From: DASRHT01 sp035650355
GTDB lineage: Bacteria; Chloroflexota; Ktedonobacteria; Ktedonobacterales; Ktedonobacteraceae
DNA length: 64,000 nt
Reading direction: 5' to 3'
NCBI GenBank assembly: GCA_035650355.1
Contig: DASRHT010000080.1
Coordinates: forward strand, 183,844-247,843
Shown here: positions 8,249 through 16,777 of the stretch, piece by piece
Layout of the letters: each line of letters starts with the position of its first letter
Position numbering within the stretch: position 1 is the stretch's first letter
Position numbers and translations under genes: made by a program
Notes under the pieces: generated by a model
The model's database searches: none
What the model was told of the DNA's origin: nothing
What the model saw: only the letters and a program-made list of their open reading frames with translations

Positions 8249-9547
8249 CTACTTGAAAACGGTGCAACCGCGTTGTTCGAGTTCCTGTATCCAGGGAGGA
8301 AGAGAAAATAGCTTGTTCCAGCGCAAATCTAATTTTTCAAGTCTAATAAGCTTGCTGATGCTTGCGGGGAGAGCTATTAGTCTGTTTCCTCTCAGATCGA
8401 GATACATGAGGCTGGATAGATTGCCAAGCGTTTCGGGAAGTGACATGAGCTGGTTATTTCTCAAGTCTAGTTCGATAAGATGAGTCAGGTTGCCAAGAGA
8501 TTCAGGAAGAGACGTTATGTTGTTGTTGCGCACGCTTAGCTTTCTAAGACTGGTCAGGTTGCTAAGAGATGCGGGGAGGGCAGTTAGCCTATTGTTCATC
8601 AAGTGCAGTTCTTTGAGATTTCTCAAATTCCCTAATGATATGGGCAGAGACGTAAGCTGGTTATTGTATAGTCTCAACTCCTGGAGATTGCCGAGGTTGC
8701 CAATCTGCTCTGGTAAAGTAGTCAACTGGTTATCGGTGACATTGAGATATATCAGGTTTTGCAGATTCACCAGAGATCTAGGCAACGAGGTTAATTGATT
8801 ATTGCTGAGATAGAGAAAAGAAGTGAGCTTGCTCAAATTGCCAAGAGACTCAGGAAGGACGGTCAGAGCATTATGAGCTATATCCAGCATTGAGAGATTA
8901 GTGAGATTACCAATGCTTTCTGGGAGCGAAGACAGCCGATTTTCCGCTATATTTAACAATTGAAGGCCGGTCAGTTGCCAGAATGACTCGGGTAAAGAAG
9001 TCAGGTGATTCCTCCCCAGGCTTATCTCCTGGAGATGTGCCAATTGACTGAGGCTAGCGGGAACGGAACTTAACTGGTTGTTATATACGTTCAAAACCCT
9101 GAGATTTTTTAGCTGACCGATACTCTCGGAAAGGGCGGTTAACCTGTTCCCATCGAGGTGGATTTCTTCTAGATAAAGCAAATTTTCAAGCGATGCGGGG
9201 AGCGAGGTCAGCCGGTTACTGTCTAAATAGAGCCTTTTAAGCTGGAGCAGCTCGCCAAGTGATTTGGGGAGAACGGTTAACTGATTGCCAGTTACATCTA
9301 AATGCTGAAGATTGGCGAGCTGCCCGAGGGATTCAGGAAGAGCAGGTAATTGGCAATACCTGAGTGATAAAGCAACAATGGTATTGTCTTTGGCGTAAAC
9401 GCTTAGTTGATTTTCGGCCTTACCCTGGAGATCCTGTACAATGGGGATCGACTCTCCCTGATTGAGGTGACCCTGATCCCGCAGCAACCGCTCTAGCTCT
9501 TTTAATACACCCATTTCGTCTGTTGGCAGCGTGATATTATCGTGCAT
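8249..9547 (-). CDS. Leucine-rich repeat protein with 16 repeats
   Basis: The 432-residue protein has a 60-residue charged N-terminus (LKELERLLRDQGHLNQGES) and then 16 consecutive 23-residue LRRs of the type L.L..N.LtsLPeSlgnL..L. One repeat, near LGNLSKLTSF, has 24 residues, a single irregularity in an otherwise regular solenoid. It ends in a WIQELEQRGCTVFK cap. There is no signal peptide or membrane segment, so it is probably a cytosolic protein-binding scaffold. It starts 17 bp after the AlkZ-like gene and its ribosome binding site (GTAGGAG) is distant, suggesting translational coupling. Bacterial LRR proteins of this kind have no agreed function. Confidence 0.9.
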   Translation of the reverse strand: MHDNITLPTDEMGVLKELERLLRDQGHLNQGESIPIVQDLQGKAENQLSVYAKDNTIVALSLRYCQLPALPESLGQLANLQHLDVTGNQLTVLPKSLGELLQLKRLYLDSNRLTSLPASLENLLYLEEIHLDGNRLTALSESIGQLKNLRVLNVYNNQLSSVPASLSQLAHLQEISLGRNHLTSLPESFWQLTGLQLLNIAENRLSSLPESIGNLTNLSMLDIAHNALTVLPESLGNLSKLTSFLYLSNNQLTSLPRSLVNLQNLIYLNVTDNQLTTLPEQIGNLGNLQELRLYNNQLTSLPISLGNLRNLKELHLMNNRLTALPASLSNLTSLRKLSVRNNNITSLPESLGNLTHLIELDLRNNQLMSLPETLGNLSSLMYLDLRGNRLIALPASISKLIRLEKLDLRWNKLFSLPPWIQELEQRGCTVFK

Positions 9548-9564
9548 ATCTGGCTACATTACTC

Positions 9565-10692
9565 CTACAGGTATTCCAGGGAGACCTGGTTTTTAAAGAA
9601 TTCGCCGAGCCGTTCTGCTTCGGCTTCAATCCCTTTACGGATAGGAGCTGTGGGCGCAGAGAACAGGCGAACTTTGATGACGGTTTGGAGGCGGCGAGCC
9701 GTATGTTGCCAGACGCCTTGAATAGACCCATTGAGCAGGACAACCGCAGAGATCCATCCTTGAGGACGGAAGACCAGGTTCTTGTAGGTCTGGGAGAGTA
9801 GCGGCTCGATCCCACGTCCAAGACCTAAGGTATATGCATCGAATAGTGGGAGAAAGTGAATCGTCTCCGCTACTGCAAGGCGTTGGATTGGCTCAAGCGT
9901 TGAGCGCAGGGCAAACGCTTGCCAGCCTTCAACCTCAACTTCTGCCAGCTCGTCGCTCATTGACTTAAAGAGCTTTTTCGCCAGGGTAATTTTTCCTCCC
10001 CACCAACGAGCAAAGTCTTCCGGGGTAGCCGGGCCGTAAGCCTGCAAATAAAGCCGGACAAATTTCTTGAGAGCCAGCTCCGTTTCGACGGGTTGCCAGG
10101 AGCCAACCCACGTTTTAGGATTGACGAATGTGACACTTTGCCCCTGACTTGGTCCGAAGCAGAGATCACCGCGATAGGCCGATGGTTTCAAGGGAGAACC
10201 CCAGTTTGCTCCTATAATTAAGTCGCGTACTTTGGAAATCCCTATGTGCTTAGCGAGAGCGTCAGCAAGTTGTTGGCGGGTCATTGGCCCCTGCTCCAAA
10301 ACATGAGGCACAGCAGAGAGGAAGGATTCCTGCTGTGCCGGAGTGGTAAGGCCGAATTCGGCGAAATAGTTGGACCAGGCAGGAGTAGCATGCCAGTCAC
10401 GCGCCGCGACATACAGAGGCAGCTCGCCAGCCGAGAGCAAGTGTAGTGTGCCGCGCATGGCCCAGGTCTTGATCAGACTGCGATCTTGCCAGAGAGCAGA
10501 CCTGACATCCTGGGGAGACAGCCCTTCCACGCGGGTAAATAACGCCAGTTCAGCAGCCGACATTACCTGAGCTTGAATGCCACCTGTACGCGTCACAATC
10601 TCAACAAAATTTTCTCGGTTCAAACGCGGCGTCAGGCCGTGTTGCGATAAACGCCAGGTATGAACCTGTTGCCATTTTAATGCTTGCATCAT
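9565..10692 (-). CDS. AlkZ-like winged-helix DNA glycosylase family protein (HTH_42)
   Basis: The 375-residue protein matches the HTH_42/AlkZ family, whose members unhook DNA crosslinks or excise bulky adducts. The family's QxQ motif is present (Gln40 and Gln42 in GGIQAQVMSAA), followed by the conserved KTWAMRGTLHLL and later winged-helix segments including EDFARWWGG. The length suits the family. It lies 14 bp after a ClbS/DfsB-like gene, so the two are almost certainly co-transcribed. AlkZ and ClbS are both known as self-resistance factors against genotoxic natural products, so the pair probably handles DNA alkylation. No biosynthetic genes are in the window. Many family members are uncharacterised, so activity remains inferred. 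Confidence 0.8.
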   Translation of the reverse strand: MMQALKWQQVHTWRLSQHGLTPRLNRENFVEIVTRTGGIQAQVMSAAELALFTRVEGLSPQDVRSALWQDRSLIKTWAMRGTLHLLSAGELPLYVAARDWHATPAWSNYFAEFGLTTPAQQESFLSAVPHVLEQGPMTRQQLADALAKHIGISKVRDLIIGANWGSPLKPSAYRGDLCFGPSQGQSVTFVNPKTWVGSWQPVETELALKKFVRLYLQAYGPATPEDFARWWGGKITLAKKLFKSMSDELAEVEVEGWQAFALRSTLEPIQRLAVAETIHFLPLFDAYTLGLGRGIEPLLSQTYKNLVFRPQGWISAVVLLNGSIQGVWQHTARRLQTVIKVRLFSAPTAPIRKGIEAEAERLGEFFKNQVSLEYL

Positions 10693-10706
10693 CTGACATG
10701 TCGCTC

Positions 10707-11201
10707 CTACGCAGAGGTCTTGTTCCGTTGCAGCCAGTGCTGAATGATCTGTGTATGTTCGTCGTAATGCCCATAAGTATTGCCGACAACATAGGGCCAG
10801 ACCGGCCTCTCTCCCAGCCAGCTCTGTGGCTTTTCCAGTTCCTCTTGCGTCAGGCTTTGCACGCCTGCAAGCAGTTGCTCAAAGCTGGAGCGGAACTCGC
10901 TCTGGACCTCGCTCAAGAGGCGGTCTTTGTTCTGCTGATAAATGCGCTCGTTTTGCTGATCCTCCGTCATACCCTCGTACTGATCAACCGGGGCGACATG
11001 ATCTTTCACCGCCTGAAGCAGCTTGAGCGCATGCCACTGCCACACCGTAAGATGGGCCAGATTGTCCTTCACCGACCAGGCATCATTGACCCCTGGTGTG
11101 GTCATCTGCTCTTCACTAAGGGGGGCCAGGAGCGATTCAAACTGCGCGAAGCCGTTGCGCATCAATTCAAGCAATCTGTCTTTGCTAAAAGGTTCTTGCA
11201 T
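10707..11201 (-). CDS. ClbS/DfsB-like four-helix bundle protein (DinB superfamily)
   Basis: The 164-residue protein resembles ClbS/DfsB: L..L...F..FE..L..LS.EQM near the start, then the conserved DAWSVKDNLAHLTVWQWH near residues 40-57, and a late YGHYDEHTQIIQHWL segment. ClbS hydrolyses or sequesters colibactin and protects DNA. Histidines in LAHL, QWH and YGHYDEH are placed as in DinB-fold metal sites. It is the first gene of a three-gene minus-strand operon (this gene, AlkZ-like, LRR) and is divergent from a WYL regulator. A more general thiol-transferase (DinB) role is the alternative. Confidence 0.75.
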   Translation of the reverse strand: MQEPFSKDRLLELMRNGFAQFESLLAPLSEEQMTTPGVNDAWSVKDNLAHLTVWQWHALKLLQAVKDHVAPVDQYEGMTEDQQNERIYQQNKDRLLSEVQSEFRSSFEQLLAGVQSLTQEELEKPQSWLGERPVWPYVVGNTYGHYDEHTQIIQHWLQRNKTSA

Positions 11202-11304
11202 GTGTCTCTCGCGCTCTCTTTCTTTAACGTTTCATCTCGCCTATCAACTTTACGGTCAAAAATATCCAAGCAACGCATTTAGCTCTTTTGTTCCAATCAC
11301 CTCC

Positions 11305-11333
11305 TTGAGTATAGCATAGAAAGCGGTTATAAT
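11305..11333 (+). promoter_or_regulatory. Promoter of the WYL regulator gene
   Basis: TTGAGT (11305-11310) and a perfect TATAAT (11328-11333) are separated by 17 bp and lie 33 bp before the ATG at 11366. AAAGGGG follows as ribosome binding site. Confidence 0.75.
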
Positions 11334-11365
11334 ACGTCCTGTTTAGAAAAAGAAAGGGGATATCG

Positions 11366-12322
11366 ATGTATTTTCCGGCGACACGCGTGCTAACCGTACT
11401 GGAACTGCTGCAATCGCGCCATCAAATGAGCGGTCCTGAGCTGGCCGAGCGGCTAGAGGTCGATCAGCGCACGGTGCGCCGCTATATTATGATGTTGCAA
11501 GATCTGGGCATTCCCATCGAAGCTGTGCGCGGTCGCTATGGCTTCTATCGACTCCGCCCTGGCTTCAAGCTCCCTCCGATGATGTTTACCGATGAAGAAG
11601 CGTTCGCGCTCACCGTTGGTCTGGTAGCTGCGCGCGGACTCGGTCTGGCCGGTGCTGCACCAGCCGTTGAGGGCGCACTGGCGAAGATCGGGCGCGTCTT
11701 ACCTTTGAGCCTGCAAGAGCATGTCAAAGCGGTGCAGGAGACGCTCATATTTAACTATCCCTTTCCTGGTATTGCCCCCGGAGGCAAGGTGGTCGTGACG
11801 CTGTGTATGGCAATATTGCAAGGGCGGCGCGTCTGGCTGCGCTACCGGGCCTGGAAAGATATTGAGACGGAGCGCGAAGTTGACCTGTATGGTATCGTCT
11901 GTCGCTCCGGCTACTGGTATGCTGCAGGCTACTGCCACCTGCGTTGCGACCTGCGCACCTTTCGCCTGGACCGGATCGTGCAGGCTGAGATGCGCGCCGA
12001 AACCTTTGAACGCCCGGCAGATTTCGACTGCGTTGAGCATGTAAATCGCTCGCTGGCAACGATGCCCGCCACCTGGCTAGTTGAAGTGCTACTCGAAATA
12101 CCGCTGGAACAGGCCCGCCAACGAGTTTCGCCCGCGCTCGGCACCCTGGAACAGGTGCCGGAAGGGGTAATCCTGCGCTGCTACGCAGCAGATCTGGACT
12201 GGATACCTCGGCTGCTGGTAGGACTGGGCTGTCCCCTGGTCGTGCTGCAACCGCCGGAGTTGCGCGATGCCCTGCGTAAACTGGCCGAAGAGGTCAGGGT
12301 GATCGCGGACCGCGTGCGCTAG
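11366..12322 (+). CDS. WYL-domain transcriptional regulator (YafY/DeoR-type HTH)
   Basis: The 318-residue protein has an N-terminal HTH_11 domain (RVLTVLELLQSRHQMSGPEL, VDQRTVRRYI) and a WYL domain with VWLRYRAWKDIETEREVDLYG and a WYAAGYCHLR strand, then a WCX-type tail (LLVGLGCPLVVLQPPELRDAL). WYL proteins sense nucleic acid or nucleotide ligands and control DNA-damage and defence genes. It is divergent from the ClbS/AlkZ/LRR operon, with 164 bp between starts, so it may control it. GC content is high and codon use resembles housekeeping neighbours. Confidence 0.9.
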   Translation: MYFPATRVLTVLELLQSRHQMSGPELAERLEVDQRTVRRYIMMLQDLGIPIEAVRGRYGFYRLRPGFKLPPMMFTDEEAFALTVGLVAARGLGLAGAAPAVEGALAKIGRVLPLSLQEHVKAVQETLIFNYPFPGIAPGGKVVVTLCMAILQGRRVWLRYRAWKDIETEREVDLYGIVCRSGYWYAAGYCHLRCDLRTFRLDRIVQAEMRAETFERPADFDCVEHVNRSLATMPATWLVEVLLEIPLEQARQRVSPALGTLEQVPEGVILRCYAADLDWIPRLLVGLGCPLVVLQPPELRDALRKLAEEVRVIADRVR

Positions 12323-12346
12323 CCCGTCTCCATCGTTCATGCGGCA

Positions 12347-12505
12347 TTAATAATGGTGAGCCGGTACCCTCGTCCACCATACCCTTCGTCGCTCCCACTC
12401 AGGGCTGTTCATGCTTTCCCGGCTATCAAAGCCCCACCATAAGGCCGCCAGATCAAGCGCAATCAATCCCAACAATACAATCAGCCAGAAGAAGAAAATG
12501 TCCAT
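12347..12505 (-). CDS. Small membrane protein (52 aa)
   Basis: The reading frame was found directly in the sequence. AAAGGAGG lies 6 bp before the ATG at 12505, and the product starts MDIFFFWLIVLLGLIALDLA, one clear transmembrane helix, followed by LWWGFDSRESMNSPEWERRR and a tryptophan-rich basic tail ending in HHY. It probably sits in the cytoplasmic membrane with the charged tail inside. It follows another small gene (12578-12811) by 72 bp and is likely co-transcribed with it. Function unknown; no family recognised. Confidence 0.7.
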   Translation of the reverse strand: MDIFFFWLIVLLGLIALDLAALWWGFDSRESMNSPEWERRRVWWTRVPAHHY

Positions 12506-12577
12506 CTTAGTCCTCCTTTCAGGACCGGCAAGTCTCTCTCTTGATTGCTTGATTACTTCACAAGAGAGATCATGCAG

Positions 12578-12811
12578 TTAGTGATGTTGCTGAGATGCCG
12601 AGCAGGCAACTCTATGAGACGTTCCAAATCGCTCCAACCTGTACCCCCATTTCACCATCATGCTGCCAAGCTGGTAAGCCCATGGGCGATGTAGTCGCCT
12701 GTCAGAGTGCTCTGGTCTGCGCACAGCCATCGCTAAACGCTCACGCTCTGCCTGCTGTAGCATCTCCAGCCGTCGTTGCTGGCTCAGTATTTCACTATAA
12801 AGCGGATGCAC
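12578..12811 (-). CDS. Small basic hypothetical protein (77 aa)
   Basis: A GTG start at 12811 is preceded by AAAGGAG with an 8-bp spacer. The product begins MHPLYSEILSQQRRLEMLQQ and continues as a charged helix (AERERLAMAVRR), then YQLGSMMVKWGYRLERFG. Similar short proteins of the pattern M.P.Y.E.L...R..EM...AE.ERL are common in actinobacteria and Chloroflexota, without known function. The 52-residue membrane protein downstream is probably in the same transcript. Confidence 0.6.
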   Translation of the reverse strand: MHPLYSEILSQQRRLEMLQQAERERLAMAVRRPEHSDRRLHRPWAYQLGSMMVKWGYRLERFGTSHRVACSASQQHH

Positions 12812-12948
12812 GGTTGCAACTCCTTTCGACGCTGCTCTACCCCGTCACAGGTTGCCAGCCTGTTGACACTTTTGTTTATAACCTGCTAAAATTACTTTGA
12901 TGGTTATATTATAACCACTATTTACTAACCCGTCAAGTGTATTTTAGA

Positions 12949-13129
12949 GGTTAGACAGGGCTTCCCAAAAGTTGTCTTTTCATCCAGAACGGCTCGCAAG
13001 CGAGCCGTTCGAGAGGAAGGTGCTGGCGGTGGGCGTAGCCCACCGCCAGCACCTTCCTCTCCCTGTGAGCGCCTTCGGCGCGAGGAGTCAAAGCGTGCAG
13101 CGACGTTTGAGAAAGCCTGAGTGGTTAGA
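12949..13129. mobile_element. MITE-like element, family A copy 2
   Basis: The element (12956-13122) starts CAGGGCTTCCC and ends GACGTTTGAGAAAGCCTGA, with a direct repeat GGTTAGA at 12949-12955 and 13123-13129. It contains a perfect 24-bp stem starting GAGAGGAAGGTGCTGG and closed by loop GTA, plus the AACGGCTCGC hairpin seen in the other copies. The ends have drifted slightly, so this looks like an older copy. It lies just upstream of the CGNR gene. Confidence 0.85.
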
Positions 13130-13164
13130 ACGAAATGTGATAAAATTTTTAGGGGAGGATGAAG

Positions 13165-13773
13165 ATGAGAGAAATCGTGTTTGATTTTTCAGGCAATTGT
13201 TTGTGCCTGAATTTTGCTAATACGCTTGAAGATCGCGCCTCTGATGCGCCCAGAGAGCTGTTGACAAGTTATGATGATTTGATTGAATGGGCTGAGCAGG
13301 CGCAGATAGTGACCAGTGAGCAGGCGCGGGAGTTATTGGCGGAGGCAGAGAGTCACAAAGGGAAGGCCGAGAAAATTCTACAACGGGCCAGGGATTGGCG
13401 CGAGGTCCTCTACCGCATCTTTTTAATGCTTGCTAGCGGTGAAAGGCCACAGGAAGCTGATCTGCGCCTGTTGAATGTTGCGCTGGCGCAGGCGATGGTT
13501 CATGCTCGCATTATACCTGCCGGGGATGGCTTTGCCTGGCGCTGGGACGTGGAGCCGAGAGCGCTCGATTGGCCGCTCTGGCCGGTGATCAGGTCGGCGG
13601 CGGATATACTCACCTCGGAAGAGGTACAAGCCGTGAGGGTCTGCGCGGCGGATGATTGTAACTGGCTCTTTCTGGATACGAGCAAAAACCGGAGCAGGCG
13701 CTGGTGCGACATGAAAACTTGCGGCAACCGTGCCAAAGCGCGCAAGCATCATGAGCGCGCGAAACGACCATAG
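13165..13773 (+). CDS. ABATE/CGNR zinc-finger regulator
   Basis: The 202-residue protein has the two-domain layout of this family: an N-terminal ABATE domain (CLNFANTLEDR, LTSYDDLIEWAEQAQI) and a C-terminal CGNR zinc finger. Zinc ligands are seen in VRVCAADDCNWLFLD, RWCDMKTCGNR and the family signature CGNRAKARKHHER. These are putative stress-related transcription regulators. ATG 13165 is preferred because AGGGGAGG lies 6 bp upstream; an ATG six bases earlier overlaps that site. The preceding MITE copy places its outer end 42 bp before this start and might affect expression. Confidence 0.85.
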   Translation: MREIVFDFSGNCLCLNFANTLEDRASDAPRELLTSYDDLIEWAEQAQIVTSEQARELLAEAESHKGKAEKILQRARDWREVLYRIFLMLASGERPQEADLRLLNVALAQAMVHARIIPAGDGFAWRWDVEPRALDWPLWPVIRSAADILTSEEVQAVRVCAADDCNWLFLDTSKNRSRRWCDMKTCGNRAKARKHHERAKRP

Positions 13774-13792
13774 CCCGCTCCAGCAACGTCTT

Positions 13793-15013
13793 TTAGTCGG
13801 CTAACGCCTCGACCAGTTCGCGCAAGAATAGCTCAGCATCCGTTACCAATCCTGCCGCCTGGAAGCTTCCTCGGTCCGCGAGTTTGGTCACCACCGCCGG
13901 ATTGATATCGACCACGACAGTTCGCACGCTGGCGGGTAGCAGATTGCCGGTGGCAATCGCGTGCAGCATCGAGGCAATCATCAGGGCCATTTCTACCCCC
14001 TGGACCTCCTGGCGCATGCGGCGCTGGGCCTCCTGCATATCGCTGATGACGCCGGGCATCGGGCCATCGTCGCGAATCGAGCCTGCCAGCACCAGCGGGA
14101 TATGTCGTTTGATTGCCTCATAGGTAATACCGTCGCGCAACAATCCCGCCTCGACCGCTTTCTCCAGCGTGCCCACTGCTCGTATGGCATTGATGGCGCG
14201 CAGATGATTGCGATGCCCGCCCTCGACCTGTTCGCCGCTCTGCAAATCAACGCCCAGTGAGGTGCCGAAGAGCGCAGCCTCAACGTCGTGGGTGACGATG
14301 GCATTGCCGCCGAAGATGACCTGAACGTAGCCGCGGCGCACCAGTTCCGCGATATAGCGACCCGCTCCGGTATGGATGACGGCGGGACCGAGCACAAAGA
14401 GAATCTTGCCATTGCGCGCGCGCGTCTCCCGCATTTGTTCAGCAATTTCGTGAATTGCCAGGACCTTCGCTTTTTCGGAGGAGACGTTGCTCTGCATAAA
14501 GGCAAAGGCTTCCCGGTCGCGCGCGCGCTCAAAGGGCTGCACGCGAATCCCGTCGTGGCCGACAACCACCTGATCGCCGACCTGTACTTCATGCATCGGC
14601 TTACAATAGGAGCGTCCATTTTCGCGGTCTATGACGATGATCACGTCCATCTCGATCCCTTCGACGTCGATCCATTGCCCGTTCAGGCGTACCTGCGTGG
14701 GCAGATTGGTGGTCGAATAAAATTTGGCGGGCAGGACGCCTTGCTGTTCCACAGTCTCAGTCTGGATATCTTGTGCATGGACCAGCACCGCGCCGAGTTG
14801 CTGCAACTCGGAGAGGATACGGTCGAGTATTTCATCGTTGGGCGCGAGAACCTTGAGTCGAACATAGCTGGTCTCTGTTTTGCTGGCCCCCACCTGCATC
14901 TCCTCTACCTCGAAGTTGCCGCCCCGGTCCATGATGATATCCCAGGCGCGCGGTAGGGTCCAGGAGTCGATAATATGTCCGCTTAACTCTATGACTTCAT
15001 GTGCTGTACTCAT
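13793..15013 (-). CDS. LOR/SDH-domain protein, ornithine cyclodeaminase-like (TIGR00300 family)
   Basis: The 406-residue protein has an N-terminal LOR/SDH domain (VIELSGHIIDSWTLPRAWDI, GNFEVEEMQVGASKTETSYV) and a C-terminal nucleotide-binding region (ILFVLGPAVIHTGAGRYIAEL, FGGNAIVTHDVEAALFGTSLG, HRNHLRAINAIRA). This matches the TIGR00300 family. Members in archaea and the C-terminal part of cyanobacterial arginine-catabolic enzymes convert ornithine to proline and ammonia. No arginine dihydrolase domain or arginine genes are nearby, so substrate identity is inferred. It is convergent with the CGNR gene, 19 bp apart. Confidence 0.8.
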   Translation of the reverse strand: MSTAHEVIELSGHIIDSWTLPRAWDIIMDRGGNFEVEEMQVGASKTETSYVRLKVLAPNDEILDRILSELQQLGAVLVHAQDIQTETVEQQGVLPAKFYSTTNLPTQVRLNGQWIDVEGIEMDVIIVIDRENGRSYCKPMHEVQVGDQVVVGHDGIRVQPFERARDREAFAFMQSNVSSEKAKVLAIHEIAEQMRETRARNGKILFVLGPAVIHTGAGRYIAELVRRGYVQVIFGGNAIVTHDVEAALFGTSLGVDLQSGEQVEGGHRNHLRAINAIRAVGTLEKAVEAGLLRDGITYEAIKRHIPLVLAGSIRDDGPMPGVISDMQEAQRRMRQEVQGVEMALMIASMLHAIATGNLLPASVRTVVVDINPAVVTKLADRGSFQAAGLVTDAELFLRELVEALAD

Positions 15014-15217
15014 GAGTATCTCCCATTATTAATATGCTGTCTTTGGTATGGCGATAAGGAAAAATAGATCGGAATAATGATGCCAGTCTAATCTGCTTCG
15101 CGTTCCCTGTCAATCCGATAATTATCTATCATGTGCATATACCATTTAAGAATTATGGACTCATGCAAAATGAGGATGAGATTACCAGATTTTTCTAGTA
15201 TGATGAAAGGGTGTCGT

Positions 15218-16660
15218 ATGACGACCAAGTATCTTATAGGTACTACAAGATGTGGTATTCTGGTACGTATTTTGGGGATTATCAGTGCGATTGTGGTGGT
15301 TGCGGGCGGGCTGCAACTGTCCTTGAGGCAGCCATCTTCTTCTGCGCTGGCAGGTGGGGCAGGCAACTGGCCAACCTATATGGGAGGCAATGAGCATAAA
15401 GGATTTAACAAATTCGAAACCATGCTGAATGCGAATAGCGCGCATAATTTGAAGCTGCACTGGGTTTACAAAGCTGGCGGCTGGATCAGTTCGCAGGTGA
15501 TTATAGTGAATGGCACACTCTACTGGGGGTCCGCCGACGGTTATGAGTACGCAATGAACCTTAATGGACAGGTGCTCTGGCGAACCTTTCTAGGGAACAT
15601 ACCAACCGCTCCTCCTGCCTGTTTCCCTACGAGCGCGGGTGTTACCGCGCCTGCGACGGTAAGCACCGTCTCGATCCGGGGGAAAATGACCCCGGTAGTT
15701 TTTGTTGGCGGGGGGGATACGCAGTTCTACGCCTTAAATGCTACCAATGGGAGTATCATCTGGCGAACCGCTCTTGGCGTTCCTCCCAATATGATGATCT
15801 GGGCCGGAGCTTCGATCTATAATGGTAGCCTTTATATCGGCAGAGCATCCTATGGCGACTGCCCTCTGGAGCCAGGCGAGTTCTTTCAGATCAACGCGTC
15901 AACCGGAGCGATTGAGCATTCATTTATGACCGTACCTGCTGGCTGCATCGGTGGAGGCATCTGGATGACCCCGACCATTGATGAGATGCATGGCACCGTT
16001 TATGTTTCCACCGGTACGATCCATAGCTGCTCAACCTATGAATCTTACGCGTATGCCTTGCTCGAATTCGACACCAGGACCCTCACATTACTCCATGCCT
16101 GGCAGGTTCCCAAAGCTCAACAGGGCAATGACGATGATTTTGGTAGCACACCAATGCTCTTTACCGCTGCCATTAATGGCACTGTCCATAACATGATCGG
16201 TCTGGTTAACAAAAATGGCATCTATTACGCTCTTGATCGCGCCAACATTAGCGCGGGGCCGCTCTGGGAGACCAGGATCTCCACTCCCGCGCCCGATGCC
16301 CGGTCAAGCATCTCGTCCAGCGCGTGGGATGAGAAAAGTATCTATATCGGTGATTCGCATACGACTATAGGTAGTCAAGGGTGCCTGGGGAGCATGCGGG
16401 CGCTCAATCCTTCGACCGGCAGTATTCTCTGGGAGCATTGTCTGCCGGGAAAAGTGCAGGGGTCGGCAATGGTGGTACCGGGAGTGGTCGCGATTGGCTC
16501 CGGGGCTTTCCTCTATGTGCTGGACGCCAGGACCGGAGCGACGCTGTTCTCATACCATGATCCCAGCCCGGTCTCGCTTTTCTGGGGAACGCCAACTATC
16601 TCTAACGGGATGCTCTATATAGGGAATAAGGATGGTTCTCTGTTTGCTTTCGGATTATAG
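15218..16660 (+). CDS. Secreted PQQ-binding-like beta-propeller protein
   Basis: The protein has about 480 residues. A hydrophobic segment at residues 13-34 (ILVRILGIISAIVVVAGGLQ) acts as signal peptide or anchor. The rest forms quinoprotein-type WD-like blades with repeated patterns such as NGTLYWGSADG, YALNATNGSIIWR, MRALNPSTGSILWE and LYVLDARTGATLF. These proteins fold as eight-bladed propellers; catalytic PQQ dehydrogenases need further residues that cannot be confirmed here, so a binding or scaffold role outside the cell is safest. The start at ATG 15218 has GAAAGGG 7 bp upstream, better than earlier ATGs in frame. It stands alone. Confidence 0.8.
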   Translation: MTTKYLIGTTRCGILVRILGIISAIVVVAGGLQLSLRQPSSSALAGGAGNWPTYMGGNEHKGFNKFETMLNANSAHNLKLHWVYKAGGWISSQVIIVNGTLYWGSADGYEYAMNLNGQVLWRTFLGNIPTAPPACFPTSAGVTAPATVSTVSIRGKMTPVVFVGGGDTQFYALNATNGSIIWRTALGVPPNMMIWAGASIYNGSLYIGRASYGDCPLEPGEFFQINASTGAIEHSFMTVPAGCIGGGIWMTPTIDEMHGTVYVSTGTIHSCSTYESYAYALLEFDTRTLTLLHAWQVPKAQQGNDDDFGSTPMLFTAAINGTVHNMIGLVNKNGIYYALDRANISAGPLWETRISTPAPDARSSISSSAWDEKSIYIGDSHTTIGSQGCLGSMRALNPSTGSILWEHCLPGKVQGSAMVVPGVVAIGSGAFLYVLDARTGATLFSYHDPSPVSLFWGTPTISNGMLYIGNKDGSLFAFGL

Positions 16661-16777
16661 CTATGTTATTTGCTTTGTGGGGTCTGTAATGCTGAACGCG
16701 TCAACAGCACCCACAAATATGAGAGAACTTGCTCTAAGCCAGAGCGCCGCTTGATTTCTCAAGCGACGTCCTTGAAA

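Noticed and set aside
11366..12322. Antisense open frames inside the WYL gene as small genes
   Set aside because: Several overlapping frames in GC-rich DNA without ribosome binding sites; WYL motifs explain the region.
14288..14956. 222-codon plus frame within the LOR/SDH gene
   Set aside because: Antisense shadow in GC-rich coding DNA.
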